64,000 nt of DNA, from positions 1,597,501 to 1,661,500 of the forward strand of contig NC_092251.1 of assembly GCF_036320965.1 (NCBI RefSeq). The letters run 5' to 3'. The position numbers and the translations under genes were made by a program. The DNA comes from Panulirus ornatus (Eukaryota; Arthropoda; Malacostraca; Decapoda; Palinuridae). This document shows, in pieces, positions 23,302 to 35,614 of this stretch. Position 1 is the stretch's first letter, and each line of letters starts with the position of its first letter. The notes below the pieces were generated by a model, which saw nothing but the letters and a program-made list of their open reading frames with translations, was not told the DNA's origin and did no database searches.

Positions 23302-23929
23302 AGATGCTAATAAATCAAGTCATATACAACTGCCCTAACACACTACGTGTTTTGGTGTCAATTGTATGTCTAGTTAGAAGCCTTGCATCAGTGTGTGGTG
23401 TGTAGTTCTGCGGATGAGGGGCAGTCTTATTCTAGAATTATTTTTTTCTTTTTTGAAACGATTAATCTTGGTGACTATCTGTGGAAGGACTCATCAAATG
23501 TTTCAGAATGTGTAAACACGTTTCATCTCGTTGCTTCTCTATCTGTTTCTCTCTGGTATATGCAGTAACTTTCATCTGTTTGTTGCTTATGAAATTCATC
23601 TTGATGGCATTTGGATGCAATAGAAAACCTTCAGAAACTTGCGACCTGTCATTATATTTCAGCTGTGTCACAAACGTCCAGATGTTGACTACGTTCAATG
23701 CTTTCAAAACATCCGACACACTTTCATTTTTTAAATGGCACATGGAAGAGGACAGCTTGGCAGCAGCTTTGTCAGAGGTGTGACGCGTTGACAAGTACCT
23801 CCCCTACACCATTGTACGTCAGGGCCAGTCACCAGATGCATGTCAACAGATGCATGTCAGTGGAAACAAACAACAATTGTTCACAATGGAATTGAGCAGA
23901 ATAACTGGATCACACGAGACTGAATCTCT

Positions 23930-24470
23930 ACCAGCATATGCGAACACGCTACTCCTCAGTTCCCATCTGCATCCAAACAACATATCCTCAAGCTGCAGAG
24001 GGTTATAAGGTAGAGAACTAGGATTCGTCATCAATAGTATATACCCCACGTACTGAAGGCCACTGAACACAGATTCCCTCACCCTCAATAAACACGATTG
24101 ACAAAACAAATTCACATCGTAGTGACTCCTGATCTGGTGTTAACCTCCATTTACCAGATATAAACCCATCTGAAACTACACCAACCAGGCGTTACGAGTT
24201 ATACCTTCTCGTCTGCATTCTGCACACGACCCACCTCTCCAACAATAGAAGCAACGATTCAGCACATCACAAGATCCCTCATGCCCAAGACGTAATATCC
24301 GAACTGAAGACGACGGACATTTATTCCTCCATTGTCCTGCACTCACCCTGCAAAGACCGACACACAACAGCAATGTACTGTAGTCCCGCCCAGAGTACGT
24401 GGCCGGCTTCCTAAGCGCTGCAGGAATCTCACAGAAGGGGATCCTGAGGCTGGAAGAATGCCTTAAGAAG
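23930..24470 (+). mobile_element. Decayed non-LTR retrotransposon C-terminal tail
   Basis: On the plus strand the region near 24,278-24,357 reads SCPRRNIRTEDDGHLFLHCP, which fits the C-terminal cysteine/histidine motif of LINE polyproteins (pattern CPxC...ED..HLFLxCPAL; the second cysteine is an arginine here). Upstream NQALRVIPSRLHSAHD at about 24,187 and downstream SRPEYVAGFLSAAGIS fit the same tail. Stop codons and frame breaks are frequent. It differs from the family at 21,530, so at least two LINE families are present. Confidence 0.6.
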
Positions 24471-24479
24471 ACAGAGTTT

Positions 24480-25105
24480 ACAACTTGCTGTTTGTGTGTG
24501 TGTGTATAATGTATTTTGCCCATACATACGTGCGCATACATGTCCGTAGAGCTCACAGGAGCTCGCCCTCTTTATTTATTATAATGAAATATCCTCCAGT
24601 ATTTAGCTGCGCCCACGCCGGAGGCAGACGCCAATTTATCAGCTGCCTAGACTCCCGCACCGTTCCCGCCCCAGAGAAGCTGTGTAACTAAATTGTTTCA
24701 TTGTAAAATTAATTTCACAGTTCTCCATTCCGGGTAAAGTGTTGCAATTCCTCCCCCTTTTTCCTATCCCCCCAAAAAACATGTTTATGTGAATGTTTGC
24801 TGTCTATTTATTCCATTTTCTTTGTTGAATTAGAATTGTAATTGACCAGGAGTCTGTTGGAAACTTATGGTCCGGATGTGTATTGTGTGGCTCTATGATT
24901 CTGTTTTCTGGTAGGTAAGGTTTCTCTACATGGCTTGGAAAATTACCTTTTCAATAGTAAGGGTAATTAGTAATGCAAATTACGAAGACCCAGTTTCAAT
25001 GTTATTGTAACATAAGGAATACCTCTGCCACATGACATACTTGTCTATGTTTGTGACTAATAGCTAGACGTATAGTGGCAGTATATGTGATTTCAGAATC
25101 ATCCG
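24480..25105. other. No gene seen
   Basis: AT-rich unique sequence. Confidence 0.5.
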
Positions 25106-25107
25106 TA

Positions 25108-25378
25108 ACACATGAAGGAGATCTCATACCAACCCCCGGACTTCCTACGTGACGGGGGCGTGGGGTTGGAAACCCTCTCCTTTTCTGTTTTCAGTTCTCT
25201 AAAACTTGGAACAGACGTAACTGAGCAGGAAGTGTTCATCCTCTACGAAAGCTTAGGCTGGGGGCAAATGAGACCGTTCTTCATCTGCTCCTGGCGCTGC
25301 CTCGCTATGCGTGAAACGGCGAATAAGCATAAGAAAAACATATTCCTGTCTACATACCCACAAACACAGAAAAACAGA
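25108..25378 (+). mobile_element. Old, longer copy of the short dispersed element
   Basis: The 5' part has GGGGGCGTGGGGTTGGAAAC and CTTTTCTGTTTTCAG blocks. The 3' part has GCTGCCTCGCTATGCGTGAA followed by ACGGCGAATAAG, matching the family end CTACCTCGCTAACGCGGGAA. It is more diverged than the copies at 11,120 and 13,360 and retains internal sequence not seen in them. It has no (TA)n arrays around it, which fits greater age. Confidence 0.6.
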
Positions 25379-25384
25379 TAAAAT

Positions 25385-26455
25385 TCGCAGTCTGTCGCTT
25401 ACCCTTCTGTCAATGCCAATCAGATACGTCATGAAATAATTGCTCATGTCTCCACACTAGCGAGACCAGGCATGACACATTCCCAGTGGAGCTCAATCCT
25501 GTTCCTAACCTGGACAGTGATCGCTGTAGAGATGCTGTAATGGTAAAGCTATACTGGTGAAAATGATCTTAATATAATTAAGGTTCTCAGAGGAGAGGCG
25601 TTCATGAACTAAATTACCCCCTAAAAAAATTTATGTTAATTGCATTTGAGCAAAGTTCCATGAGATGGAAGTTCTCTTATGTATCTCATTCAACACGTCC
25701 CTGACGGTTCTAAGAACACCTGAATATATTCTGGTTAATTCTCTAAAAGTTTGTTCATAAATATTCAAAATGTTTTTAGCTGTATGATGCAGGTAATTAA
25801 GAATAATGATCCCTTCTTAGTGGTTTAACTTTCATTTTGTTCTTTCTTACCAAAACTAAAATTCCTTTACCTTAAGTATGAACAGTATATGGACAGTGTC
25901 ATTAATACTTGGTATGCTGAACCTTTGTTAAACAATAAATCTCGTTATTCTTATCATCTTTACTATGTTTGTTTCGAAAACTGTATTACCAGCCAATAGT
26001 AATGTTAAAATCCTCATTTCTTCCTTAGTATTTTCATCATTTTCAGAATCTTTTCTATCTCGTATTTCCGTAGGAATATCACTCCTTTAAATCCACATTA
26101 CAGTTCCATAAACCACACATTATAATCAATTATTCCCGTAATTTCCAAACGAAATATAAAACAGAAGTTTTATAACATTCCGACAATGTTAGTGGGTCAC
26201 CTCACTTTTATTTCAAACGGTGGAGCGTTTAATATGAATTCAATGATGCGATTTGCATAACTTTTGCGTAATATATTGTAGTGGAAAATCAAAGGCACAT
26301 TAACTATATTAGTGTTTCATTTGGATTTAAACAGCTTGGAACCTTTGATTGCACTGCATGTAACATTGGCCACGTTTATGTGTTAAAAGCAGTTCTTGAA
26401 TTCGCATTTTATCGTATTCTGCTTTGGAGTGTCATTCATGATGACGAATGAGCAA
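25385..26455. other. No gene seen
   Basis: AT-rich unique sequence with no supported feature. Confidence 0.5.
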
Positions 26456-26467
26456 GAGGCAGCAATG

Positions 26468-26608
26468 AAAACTGAAGGCAAGAGCCAGAAATTTATTCTT
26501 CTCATTTGTTTTCGACAATGTCTTCTTCAGAAGGAGAGTTATTCTGCTGAAGAAGACATTCGTGAAACTCGTTGGAAAGAATGTATTCCTGGCTCTCACT
26601 TTCAGTTT
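26468..26608. mobile_element. Long imperfect hairpin (MITE-like foldback)
   Basis: Two arms of about 65 bases (26,468-26,532 and 26,543-26,608) are imperfect reverse complements around a roughly 10-base loop. The inner stem is nearly perfect (AATGTCTTCTTCAG against CTGAAGAAGACATT). Outer parts match at blocks such as GAGCCAG against CTGGCTC. The 87-residue frame crossing it is a by-product. No target duplication was identified. Confidence 0.7.
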
Positions 26609-26722
26609 CAGTACAACCTTATACCACTGTCTTGGTCAGTTTATCACATGATACTTTGAGTGTTTAGAGGAGCGATGTGGAAAATCCCTCGAGAATGTCT
26701 AGTTCATTGTTCTCTGAAGTGC

Positions 26723-26723
<1 letters not shown>

Positions 26724-26796
<73 letters not shown>
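26724..26796. repeat. (GA)n microsatellite
   Basis: About 36 GA units. Confidence 0.96.
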
Positions 26797-26800
<4 letters not shown>

Positions 26801-26949
26801 CAGCAAGAAGAAAACGAGAGGCTGGGCCGGGAGGGTAAGGTGAAGAGACAGATGATGGCCTGGAGTGGAGACTGATGTTTCCTGCAAAAAATTGACGTAT
26901 TTACTGTGTGGTGGCCATTGCTGAGGCGAGTGTGAGATTCTTAGAACTT

Positions 26950-27130
26950 TTCCTCCTACACTAGATCTCCTTTCCACACTAACCTTTTTTCCCTTCCACC
27001 CTGATCCTTCCCTTCCATCCTAAAGCTTTCCTTCCACCCAAATCTTTTCCTCCTTCCCTAACCCTTCCCTCCCTCACCAGCTATTCCCTTCTTCGCCAGT
27101 CCTTCTCTGCTCTCCTCCCTCCCTCCCAAC
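26950..27130. repeat. Polypyrimidine stretch with degenerate periodicity
   Basis: C/T-rich strand with loose repeats of about 25 bases built on CCCTTCCACCCTAA-like blocks. A candidate for triplex-forming DNA. Confidence 0.6.
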
Positions 27131-27134
27131 AAGT

Positions 27135-28565
27135 GTTTACATCTGGCCACAACGGCATTTGTTGCAACTTGAAGACAATATAAATCTTGCATCTTGATTG
27201 TGGGTAATATACTGAACCATGGTACTTTATCGGCACAAATGTCACAGCTGCTTTGTGCAAGCGCTAGACGCCTTTGCAGTAGATTAGATCAGTAGTAGCG
27301 AAACTTCCTGAAAATGCGAAAAGTAGTGATTTCTGCTCTTATTAAAACACAATAGTTGCCACGACTCCCACTAGTCATACATTTTTATTGCATATTTCCT
27401 TGGAAATTATGTACACCAACCAACTTCACGATAGTTTTCAAAAGTTCTGTTTATGTTCCTATTGTGTGGGCGGTTTTATTAATGGGTGAGCAGACAAGTA
27501 TTTTTGTAAATGGTGCATCATTTTATTGTTCAATGTGACAAATAAAAAAACACGGAGTTTTGTGAGTGGGTATCGTCGGAGGCAAAGCTGTCTAATGTAT
27601 TATGTTATGACTGAGGTGACATTGAGGGGGTCATGAGAGTAATCAGGTTCCTCTGAAGGAGGTCCTGAGGCTGTTGGGGGTGTTCCTAAGAGGGACTTTA
27701 GAAGAGTTTGGTTGATGCCATGACAGGGATTTTGAAGATGAGTTTTTGGAGTCGCGATGAGGATAACTGGAAGAAAAACAACCTTACTTTTCTTACCTCT
27801 GCCATTATCTTCTTTTTAAATTCTCTCCCCATTTTTCACATAAGCTTAAGCTTCTGTCTTTCACCTATCCCTTATTACATCTTAAATCTGTCTGTTTCTT
27901 CCTTCTCGTTTGTCCTTCGTCCTCCATGTCCCTCATCTTCCATACGCACCCAGACACACTCCTGCTGAGGGATCAGGTAAAGCTTTCCCAGTGGCTCTCG
28001 TGATATCAAAGAAAGAGTCATGCCTCAATAAGGCAGCAGGAAGCTTCAGCTGCCACAAAAATACGAAAATTAATTTCAAGATGAGAAAGCGACAAGCTTG
28101 ACATACGGTGTTAAGAAAAGAAAAATCTCATGACTGGGAGTTAAGGGAAGCAAAGATAGCAATTAGACGAAAAAAGGATGACAGGATATAACTCTTTACT
28201 GAACGTGTTTATCTAAAGCCGAGGCAGGGCACAAATGTTGAATAGACTCGATATGAAAGAAAAGACATAGGAGAAATGGATAAGTGCGTAGAAAAGAGCA
28301 TAAAGAGGCATTTTGTAAAAGAGGAAGTGAAGAAGAATAGAGAGAGACAGAATGCCCGAGCTGATGAACAATAGAGAGGGAAGCCATGAATTTCAGAGAT
28401 GGAAGACCGGAAACAATGAAGGGATAGAATAAGAACAGGCTTGGGTAAAATGCGACACGAGGGAGAAGTGTTAAGCAGCAATACTAATCTTCAATAAGGA
28501 AAATGGAGACGTAACATAAGTACTAGAGACAAGGAATAGACCGCGAGGGGAAGAAATACATACAT
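27135..28565. other. No gene seen
   Basis: Short frames at 27,708-28,101 and 28,196-28,481 show no family features. Confidence 0.5.
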
Positions 28566-28569
28566 AACA

Positions 28570-28715
28570 CGTGGTCCTCAAGCATTGGTTCTACGTGGTA
28601 CTCAAGCACTGGTTCTACGTTGTACTCAAGCACTGGTTCTACATGGTCCTCATATATTGGTTTCCCTTGGTCTTCAAATACCGGTTCTAAGTGACCCTTG
28701 AGTGATGGCACTCTC
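28570..28715. repeat. 24-base minisatellite, about 6 degenerate copies (locus H)
   Basis: Units contain GTACTCAAGCACTGGTTCTA, diverging to the right and ending in a CCCTTGAGTG of opposite sense. Minus-strand translation gives an octapeptide repeat close to EPVLEYHV in a 69-residue frame. The CTCAAG element links it loosely to the 21-base family. Confidence 0.75.
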
Positions 28716-28889
28716 CGACGGAAAAACCTCATTATGTTTCTTCAACACATCCAGGAAAAACCAGTTGACTTGGAAGCTCATATGCTGGACGCACTTATCT
28801 GGAATATAGAAGGCAACTTTAGCACACGGGCTTGCGTCCTCTCGCTAATATCCAAAGCCAAGAAGCATAAATGGCTTGTGTAACATCTT

Positions 28890-29400
28890 GATAAAGTATC
28901 AGGTTTTGATGGCTGACGGAATACCATAAACCGTGAAGTTTACATGGCTTTCCTGACGGTTTAGTGCACAAGGTTCACTTGGCATCCATTACTCTAACTT
29001 GCAACAGCTACAGGCTTGCTTGATACCATAATTCTCACTGGTAATGTGGATTATGTAATTACATAACATACAAGATCTACTTGAATTGTCAGTCTCCCAG
29101 AGGCTTTATCATCCACTGTGACATCATAACACTGGACTCTGCGTGACATCATGAGCATCAAGGTTTGCTTGGCTTGCCTGATGTCATAACCCACAGGACG
29201 TACCTATCTGACGTGATGTCATGACTCATGGCCCTCACCTGGCTTGCGTGTCACAGTGGTCTAACACTGCTCGCGTGCTCTCATACCCGAAGAGGCTTAC
29301 TTGAGTTGCGTGACGGTATAAGCCAAAGAGATTACTCGGTTATGAAGTCATTATTCCTGGGGCCTTACCTGGCTTACGTCATAAACCACAATGCTGTAAT
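28890..29400. repeat. Degenerate tandem array, about 40-50 base unit
   Basis: A recurring theme of an ACTTGGCTTGCGTGA-like block followed by TGTCATAAC and a spacer occurs roughly ten times, for example near 29,030, 29,130, 29,170, 29,235, 29,300 and 29,365. Unit divergence is high, so this is an old decaying minisatellite. Confidence 0.6.
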
Positions 29401-29487
29401 TACAGGTAAGTCTCGAGACTCCCCCTTACACCTGCAGGTGACGAGAATTAGTGTCGGGTGTAGTTGGAGTGTAGGGACTGGCTGGGG

Positions 29488-29620
29488 GAGGTGGAGGAGG
29501 AGGAGGAGACTGGGTAGGAGAAAGCTTGGGAGGAAGATGTTGGGGATGGTGGAGGTGGAGGAGGAGGAGGAGGAGACTGGGTAGGAGAAAGCTTGGGAAG
29601 AAGATGTTGGGGATGGTGGG
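29488..29620. repeat. Tandem duplication of a purine-rich unit of about 65 bases
   Basis: Two copies each hold a (GGA)n block, GACTGGGTAGGAGAAAGCTT and GAAGATGTTGGGGATGGTGG. They differ by one extra GGA and a G/A change. Long frames across it are low-complexity artefacts. Confidence 0.85.
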
Positions 29621-29895
29621 ATGTTGGGGGAAAGGGGAAGTTAGGGAGGTAGAGTCCACCAAAGTGCGAGGCGGTAAAAGCAGGTACCGTGTTTGTGGGT
29701 TCAGAAGCATGAGGTATAGGGAAGAGCGAGGGATAGAAATTATTATGTTGGGAGTTTGGGTTATAATAATGAGGCGACAGTGGTGGGTTTGTGGGAAACA
29801 TTTGGGAGAGGAAACATTTGGGAGGTTTGAGCGGAGGGAAGGGGGTAGTCAAGAAGTCATGACCTTACCTTCCACCACAGCACACCTTCCCTCCC

Positions 29896-29972
29896 ACCAT
29901 GGCTGACCTCACCCACCTACCGTGGCTGACCTCACCCCCCACCATGGCTGACCTCACCCCCCACCGTGGCTG
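29896..29972. repeat. Minisatellite of about 23 bases, 3-4 copies
   Basis: Units near ACCATGGCTGACCTCACCCC in tandem, alternating CCATGG and CCGTGG. Confidence 0.8.
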
Positions 29973-31310
29973 CCGGGGGCGGAAGACGGGCTCGGGGGTC
30001 AGACACAGGTCAGGCCGCCTCGTCTGCGCGTCTCACGAGACCTCCCCCCCCCTCACCCCCTCACCCTCTCTGGGTTTCTTGACTTGTCTCAGTCCCTGCC
30101 CCTGTAACCACTGCAGAACCACTACACCAACTGTGGGAGCCACAGTTCCTTGCCGCACAGCCACTGTGGAACAACCACACCAGCAGGAATAGGGAGAGCA
30201 AGTTTACTTTAACCATTACTCACACTGCAGCAACAATATCATAAACTACCATACGAGAACTTCCTGTAATGAGGGACAGCATAACCATGGCACGCACTGC
30301 CATTACCCTTGTTATGTATAAATACATAAACAGCACGAGTACAATGTAATCACCGCTACCGCTGGTACCTGGTTACTAATAACAGCGTACATGTGGCTCA
30401 CCTAACACCACAATACCATCGTCACCAATACCACCACCTCTCCACCCAGCACGACAAACACCACCACTATCACCAACAATTTTCTTTGATAAATGATCAA
30501 CAGAAACAAGTCTCCAACATCACCAAAACGCCATTTCCACCAACACTACCATCGCCAACACCACCAACACCAGAAATGATACTGCTCAAACCACCCCGAA
30601 ATCGCCACCTCCCCAACACACCTCAGTACCATCACAACCAGTCACCACCACTACGACAACCACCACAGCAAGACGTACACCATGATTTGATCACGTTCAA
30701 CAAACATCAGAGGTTCGGGTCACAGGTAAACCACGTATTGCCAAGACAAAACGCCATTCTTCACGGGAGTCGCTGAGTTGTGTGTTTTTCTACCACCTGT
30801 TCCCCGTCTGTCACACAGCTAGAGGGGGGGGGGGGGCACCGCACGGGGGCGCTCCTCCGTCTGGACGGACACTACTGGGTTGTGAGGGCCCTGGGCTAAG
30901 GTCATGAGGTTCGAGAGGGATATAAAGGCCACAATAATGATGCGTTAGAACAAATGGTAACATATGAAACGATACATTTTAGATTGGCTTTTAAGCAGAA
31001 CTTAAAGACTCTTTTCACTGGTCGATTTCTCACACGATTTTGTATATATTTTTGTTATGAGTTCTTAAGACTACTGTAAACCTCATGAGTCTTCAGTGAT
31101 GTAAATGAGGCTTCCAGGTATTGAAGGAAACCATCGATTTGAATAATGAGATACTGAACAAAATCTCATGAAAATGAATATTAAGAATTGTTGATCCAAC
31201 TGGTCTGAAAGTGACTCAGATCTTGGGTGCGTCATTCGTCCTAAATCCAACCTAGGTGTTCATCCTCCCCTCAGGATTTGTCGATAGATGAGTATCTGGC
31301 TGTGGCTGGT

Positions 31311-31338
31311 TTGTGTGTGTGTGTGTGTGTGTGTGTGT
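31311..31338. repeat. (TG)n microsatellite
   Basis: About 13 units. Confidence 0.9.
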
Positions 31339-31423
31339 AAAGATATGGTACATGTAAAACATGTTCATAAGATGGTCAGAACAAGTGTAAAACTCTCATT
31401 CCGTAACATAAAAATGACAATCT

Positions 31424-31451
31424 CACACACACACACACACACACACACACA
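31424..31451. repeat. (CA)n microsatellite
   Basis: About 14 units. Confidence 0.9.
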
Positions 31452-33451
31452 AGTGCCCCAGATGTTAATTATATCACTGGTTTATGAATGTACATCTGCC
31501 CATGACATAAACTATCCTGCAACGTAAAAAAGCATTTCTCATTGCAGAGGAAGTTGCCCAAATGTGAGCCATAAGAGAAGATTTGTAAGGACGAATCGGA
31601 TTAGCCAACAAAATCACAAACAAATCTACATTTATAGTTTCCGAGGGAATAGATTCCTTTAGGATAATGAGAGGCTGGAGAAACATACGTAAAAAAGCTC
31701 ATTATGAATAACAACAGTAAGATAAGAAAGTCTGGGCCACCTGTCACCCTCCTGCGACGATGTATTGTACACATCTTGGCTTCTGTGTGGCCTTCACCCA
31801 CACCATCGAGGCCCACATGTTACCCTCATATGCTGATGTACTGTACTCGGGGCATGCTATATGCTTGCCACCCCCCCACCCCACCCCCCACCCCCGTTGT
31901 AAGCCCTCAACACACACCGACAGAATCGCTTCGTATAACTATACTTGGACGTGTAGAGCATTCGTGAGTGGCTAATTAGGTAAGAATTATCCTGGAAAAG
32001 TTAGAGGAAGGCGGATGTTGGGGTGAGAAGGGCGAACCTGAGCACCCTTTGCTGCCCGGGATATTCTCATGACACCGTGCGTTATGGAGCGAACAACCCT
32101 TGACCTCTCGCCTCTTTCCGAATTCCCACAATCTACGAGGTCCTCCACCTCAACCACCAGCAACACCCTCCTCACAGTCGGACCAAGATTAACCCCCCAC
32201 CCGTCTCCCTCAATTCGGTCCTCAAACGCTGCTGGACGTCATGGGATAAGGTTTTCTGGAATCTGAAAGGCTTCTCATTTGAACGAACGAGTGATCCACA
32301 CACACACACACACACACACTTCCTACTTTCACCGAGTGTGGAAGCTCCAGGTTGGCAGGTGTCGGCTGGAGGTAGGAACGAGGAGGTAACCTCACACTCC
32401 TCAGACAGGAAATGAAAATTGTGAGTGGTGGTGTGCACTATGGAACAGCCACGCTGACCTATGACCCTCACCTTTCCCCCCCTCCACACGCCGTTCCCTC
32501 CCTTCCCCCCCTCCCACCACCTCCACCAGTAATCAACCCCTCCACCCGCCTCCTTTCCTCCAGCTCCGTCGTTCGGTTGCCCTCTTCCTCACCACATATC
32601 CTGATGACCCTTGACCCCTTAATGTTGATTTTCCTGCAAAGACGAACTTCTAAAAAGAACTTCAACAATCACGGCAAAAGCTGTCGTCTGAGCTGTCTGG
32701 CAGCGATGTTCCAGTTCAGGCCGGGTGATGAGGTGGTTATTCAGTTGTTTGGTTATTTAGGCAGATCAACTGCCAGGGGCATTAAGACATATTCTGGGTG
32801 CTTAATATAATTCTAAGATTGCTCACTCTCTTGGTATGTATGTGACTCATGAGGGACAATGGGAATCTCAGGATGTTTTCGACAAAGGAAAAAAAATCTT
32901 AGCAAATTCTGTCCACAGGACTTAAGAAAGGAATCCTCCTTCCTATTCTCAATGATTTTTTCTATAAACCTAAATTTCCTTTTTTTCGCAAGAAAGCAAA
33001 AATATAATGAACAGTTCGCACTCCTGGAATATGCCAGCCTACAGGAAATAAGCATTTCGCGGTCTTTTTGGATTCTCACCCACACAGCTAACTTGGTATT
33101 TGATTTGGCTCCGGTGGACCAAGTCTTCATCCCTGCAGTACGTCCAGACGCAGGAAATCTTCACAGGTCAAACGAGCCACCGATAGAAATGTGGGAAATC
33201 CCCTGGGGCTTAGACACTCACGTGAACCTGGTTTGTCTGTCGTCCACGGCAGCGATGTTGGTGGGAGTGAGGAAGGATTGATGATGGCGGGTATGAAGGA
33301 GAAAATAGGGCAGGCATGGATTTAAGACAGGAGACAGAGAGCTGACTTAGGTGGAGAAAATATAATACCAATTCGCTTCGTTCCTTTCGTCACTACCCCA
33401 ACCATCACCATCATAAACAATCATTTGATACCACCACTACTGGTGTCACCA

Positions 33452-33600
33452 ACCACCACTACCACCCTCACCTGACCACACCACCACCACCACTACCACC
33501 CTCACCTGACCACACCACCACCACCGCTACCACCCTCACCTGACCACACCACTACCACCACCACTACCATTCTAACCGTACTACCACTACCACCCTCACC
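33452..33600. repeat. ACC-rich tandem repeat, unit about 37 bases
   Basis: Three to four units contain CTACCACCCTCACCTGACCA separated by (ACC)n of varying length. Confidence 0.8.
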
Positions 33601-33685
33601 ACCAGCAGTAGGAGCAGCAGCAGCAGCCATAAGAAGCACACAAATCAAAACAGCAGAACTGCTGGGTTTACCAGGCGTGCCTGAA

Positions 33686-33742
33686 ACGTGGCTGGTGTGG
33701 TGGGCTGCGACGTGGCTGGTGTGGTGGGCTGCGACGTGGTTC
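33686..33742. repeat. 24-base tandem repeat, about 2.3 copies
   Basis: Units contain ACGTGGCTGGTGTGGTGGGC. Confidence 0.85.
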
Positions 33743-33744
33743 GC

Positions 33745-34830
33745 CTGGAAAAAGAAAATGTAAACTTTTGTAAATCAACTTACAAATGCTCGGGACCGGC
33801 GAACGCTGAGTCAGCCAGGAGGGAATGGAGTTCCCGGGAATTTACAGAGAAAATTTAATGGAAAGAAACTTGCTCGCTCGGTGTTGTTTTGGAATAAAAA
33901 AAATGGTAGTAAAGCGAGTATGTGCAGGAGTGATCCGTCAAGTGAGTGGGATGGCGGCTGGGTTTGAATATATGTGTACATCGTACACGAGAGATTTATA
34001 GGCTATTGGAATGGTTCTGTGTGTGTGTGTGTGTGTGTGAAATTGTGGTCTTGGTACCGAGTTCAGAACAGTAGGTAGTGAAACTATGGAAAGACTTCGT
34101 GGTCAGCTTCTATGATGACAGGGCAACTTTTTAGGGCCAAAACAGGAGACTAGAAAGGACAAAAATGGAATGAGATGAACAAGCTAGGAACGTTTACAGA
34201 AGCCAACACGTCCACATCAGTTGGTTGGGTTCAAAGAAACAAGGTAACCTCAACACAAATGACAAATTTTAGAGAATCTGAATTGTTCCCATAAGGGAAA
34301 CTTCAAGTTTGTGAAGCCGACGGAATCAGGAGAAAGACTTAGTTTCCAGACACGTTCCATCGAGAACATGTTGAACAGAAAAAGTCTCTCCATTCTAGAC
34401 GCACATGGGATGTTCCCAGACGCTTCTAAAAACCTAAGACGAACTCCTCAAGGACGGGAGAGGCATGAGGGGTACGTGCTTGCCTCGGGCAGGTTTTGGT
34501 AGGTGAGGCAAAGATCGGTGGATTTCAATAACAATGCTGATGGGAGAAGTTTGCCAAGAGCAGTTTGGTTAGAACGTGAAGCTATAAAAGACAAGGGTGA
34601 GGCCAGACCCCCACGATCTGGAGGAAAGTCACCAGGAAAGAGATCATTGCAATGTAAAAAAGTCTTTAAAGTGTTTTTGACTTTGGAGAATCACTTCTAC
34701 CACGGGTCATGCATGTAACGGGAAAGACCCATTCTCTGGAAGATGTCTAAACAGATCTGAATTTTCTTTGTAGAGATTTGATGTAGCCACATCCCACTTT
34801 CTGTAAGGGAATATTATATGTGAAGGTTGA
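33745..34830. other. No gene assigned; one quasi-open stretch
   Basis: From 34,311 to 34,718 a single plus-strand frame is open for about 136 codons apart from one TAG at about 34,500. It is basic and serine-rich, with no motif I recognise and no obvious splice sites. A short TG array lies at 34,020-34,038. Confidence 0.4.
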
Positions 34831-34835
34831 TATGA

Positions 34836-35025
34836 ACTCCTGAGTATGACGTGTGACCCTTGAGCAGAACGTTACCGCTCTTGGTTATGATGACTTGGGT
34901 TTTGACCTGACCTTAAACGTTAGATCAAATGTCGAACCATCATAGCCTAGGGCCGTAACGTCATGTTTAAGGGTTATGGCGGCGTTTTCAGCGGTCCTAC
35001 CATTGTGCTCATGGGATTAAGGACG
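34836..35025. repeat. 21-base motif locus C, orientation switch
   Basis: The left half reads in the CTTGAG sense (GACCCTTGAGCAGAACGTTA near 34,855). The right half reads in the opposite sense (GTCATGTTTAAGGGTTATGG near 34,960, then GTGCTCATGGG). Units are strongly diverged. Confidence 0.55.
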
Positions 35026-35554
35026 ATGTGGTACGAGTGAGGTGGTTCAACACCCGCGTGTGGTCATCTGACACACAGGAACAACACCACACACTCGCAG
35101 AAATCTCAGTGAGCTCTTGATAAAGATAAAAGCACATGTAAGTTTGTGGCTGTACGAGACAGGTGGCGAGGCGTCAAAAGGTCTAAATAGATGATATATT
35201 TTCTTTAAGTATCCATCTATTACATCTACAATGGATTTTTATAAAGTAATCCCTCTCTCTCAGTGTCCTTCCTCGTAAACCATCCTGAACGATCCATCAT
35301 CAAAGGGAAAAGTTAAAGAAGAGACGAAGAACTGAGAAGGAATTATCACCAGACATAAACACACGCGAGACACATCGCCGCCAGACGGTAAACAGACATA
35401 ATGATACCCATATATAAAAAAAAGGCGAGACGAGAGCCACACATTGAGGTAACGAGGAGGAGGAAGTATGAGCTGAGGTGTCCACAACACGTAGCGACAG
35501 ACGCTAAGTGAAAAACAGGTGGCGAAGATCGAGCAGACAAAAACTAAGTGAGGC

Positions 35555-35558
<4 letters not shown>

Positions 35559-35612
<54 letters not shown>
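35559..35612. repeat. (TC)n microsatellite
   Basis: About 27 TC units. Confidence 0.95.

Positions 35613-35614
<2 letters not shown>

Larger units (their letters stand above)
29975..33445. other. No gene seen; patches of CCA/CAC-rich DNA
   Basis: The frame at 30,393-30,776 is His/Pro/Gln-rich because of CAC/CCA runs (30,400-30,680) and is not a supported gene. Other frames (31,704-31,975, 32,412-32,810, 32,859-33,281) show no domain. Short TG/CA arrays are at 31,311-31,338, 31,424-31,451 and 32,298-32,319. Confidence 0.45.

Noticed and set aside
30393..30776. 127-residue His/Pro/Gln-rich protein
   Set aside because: Composition follows CAC/CCA-rich DNA; no conserved domain or exon signals.
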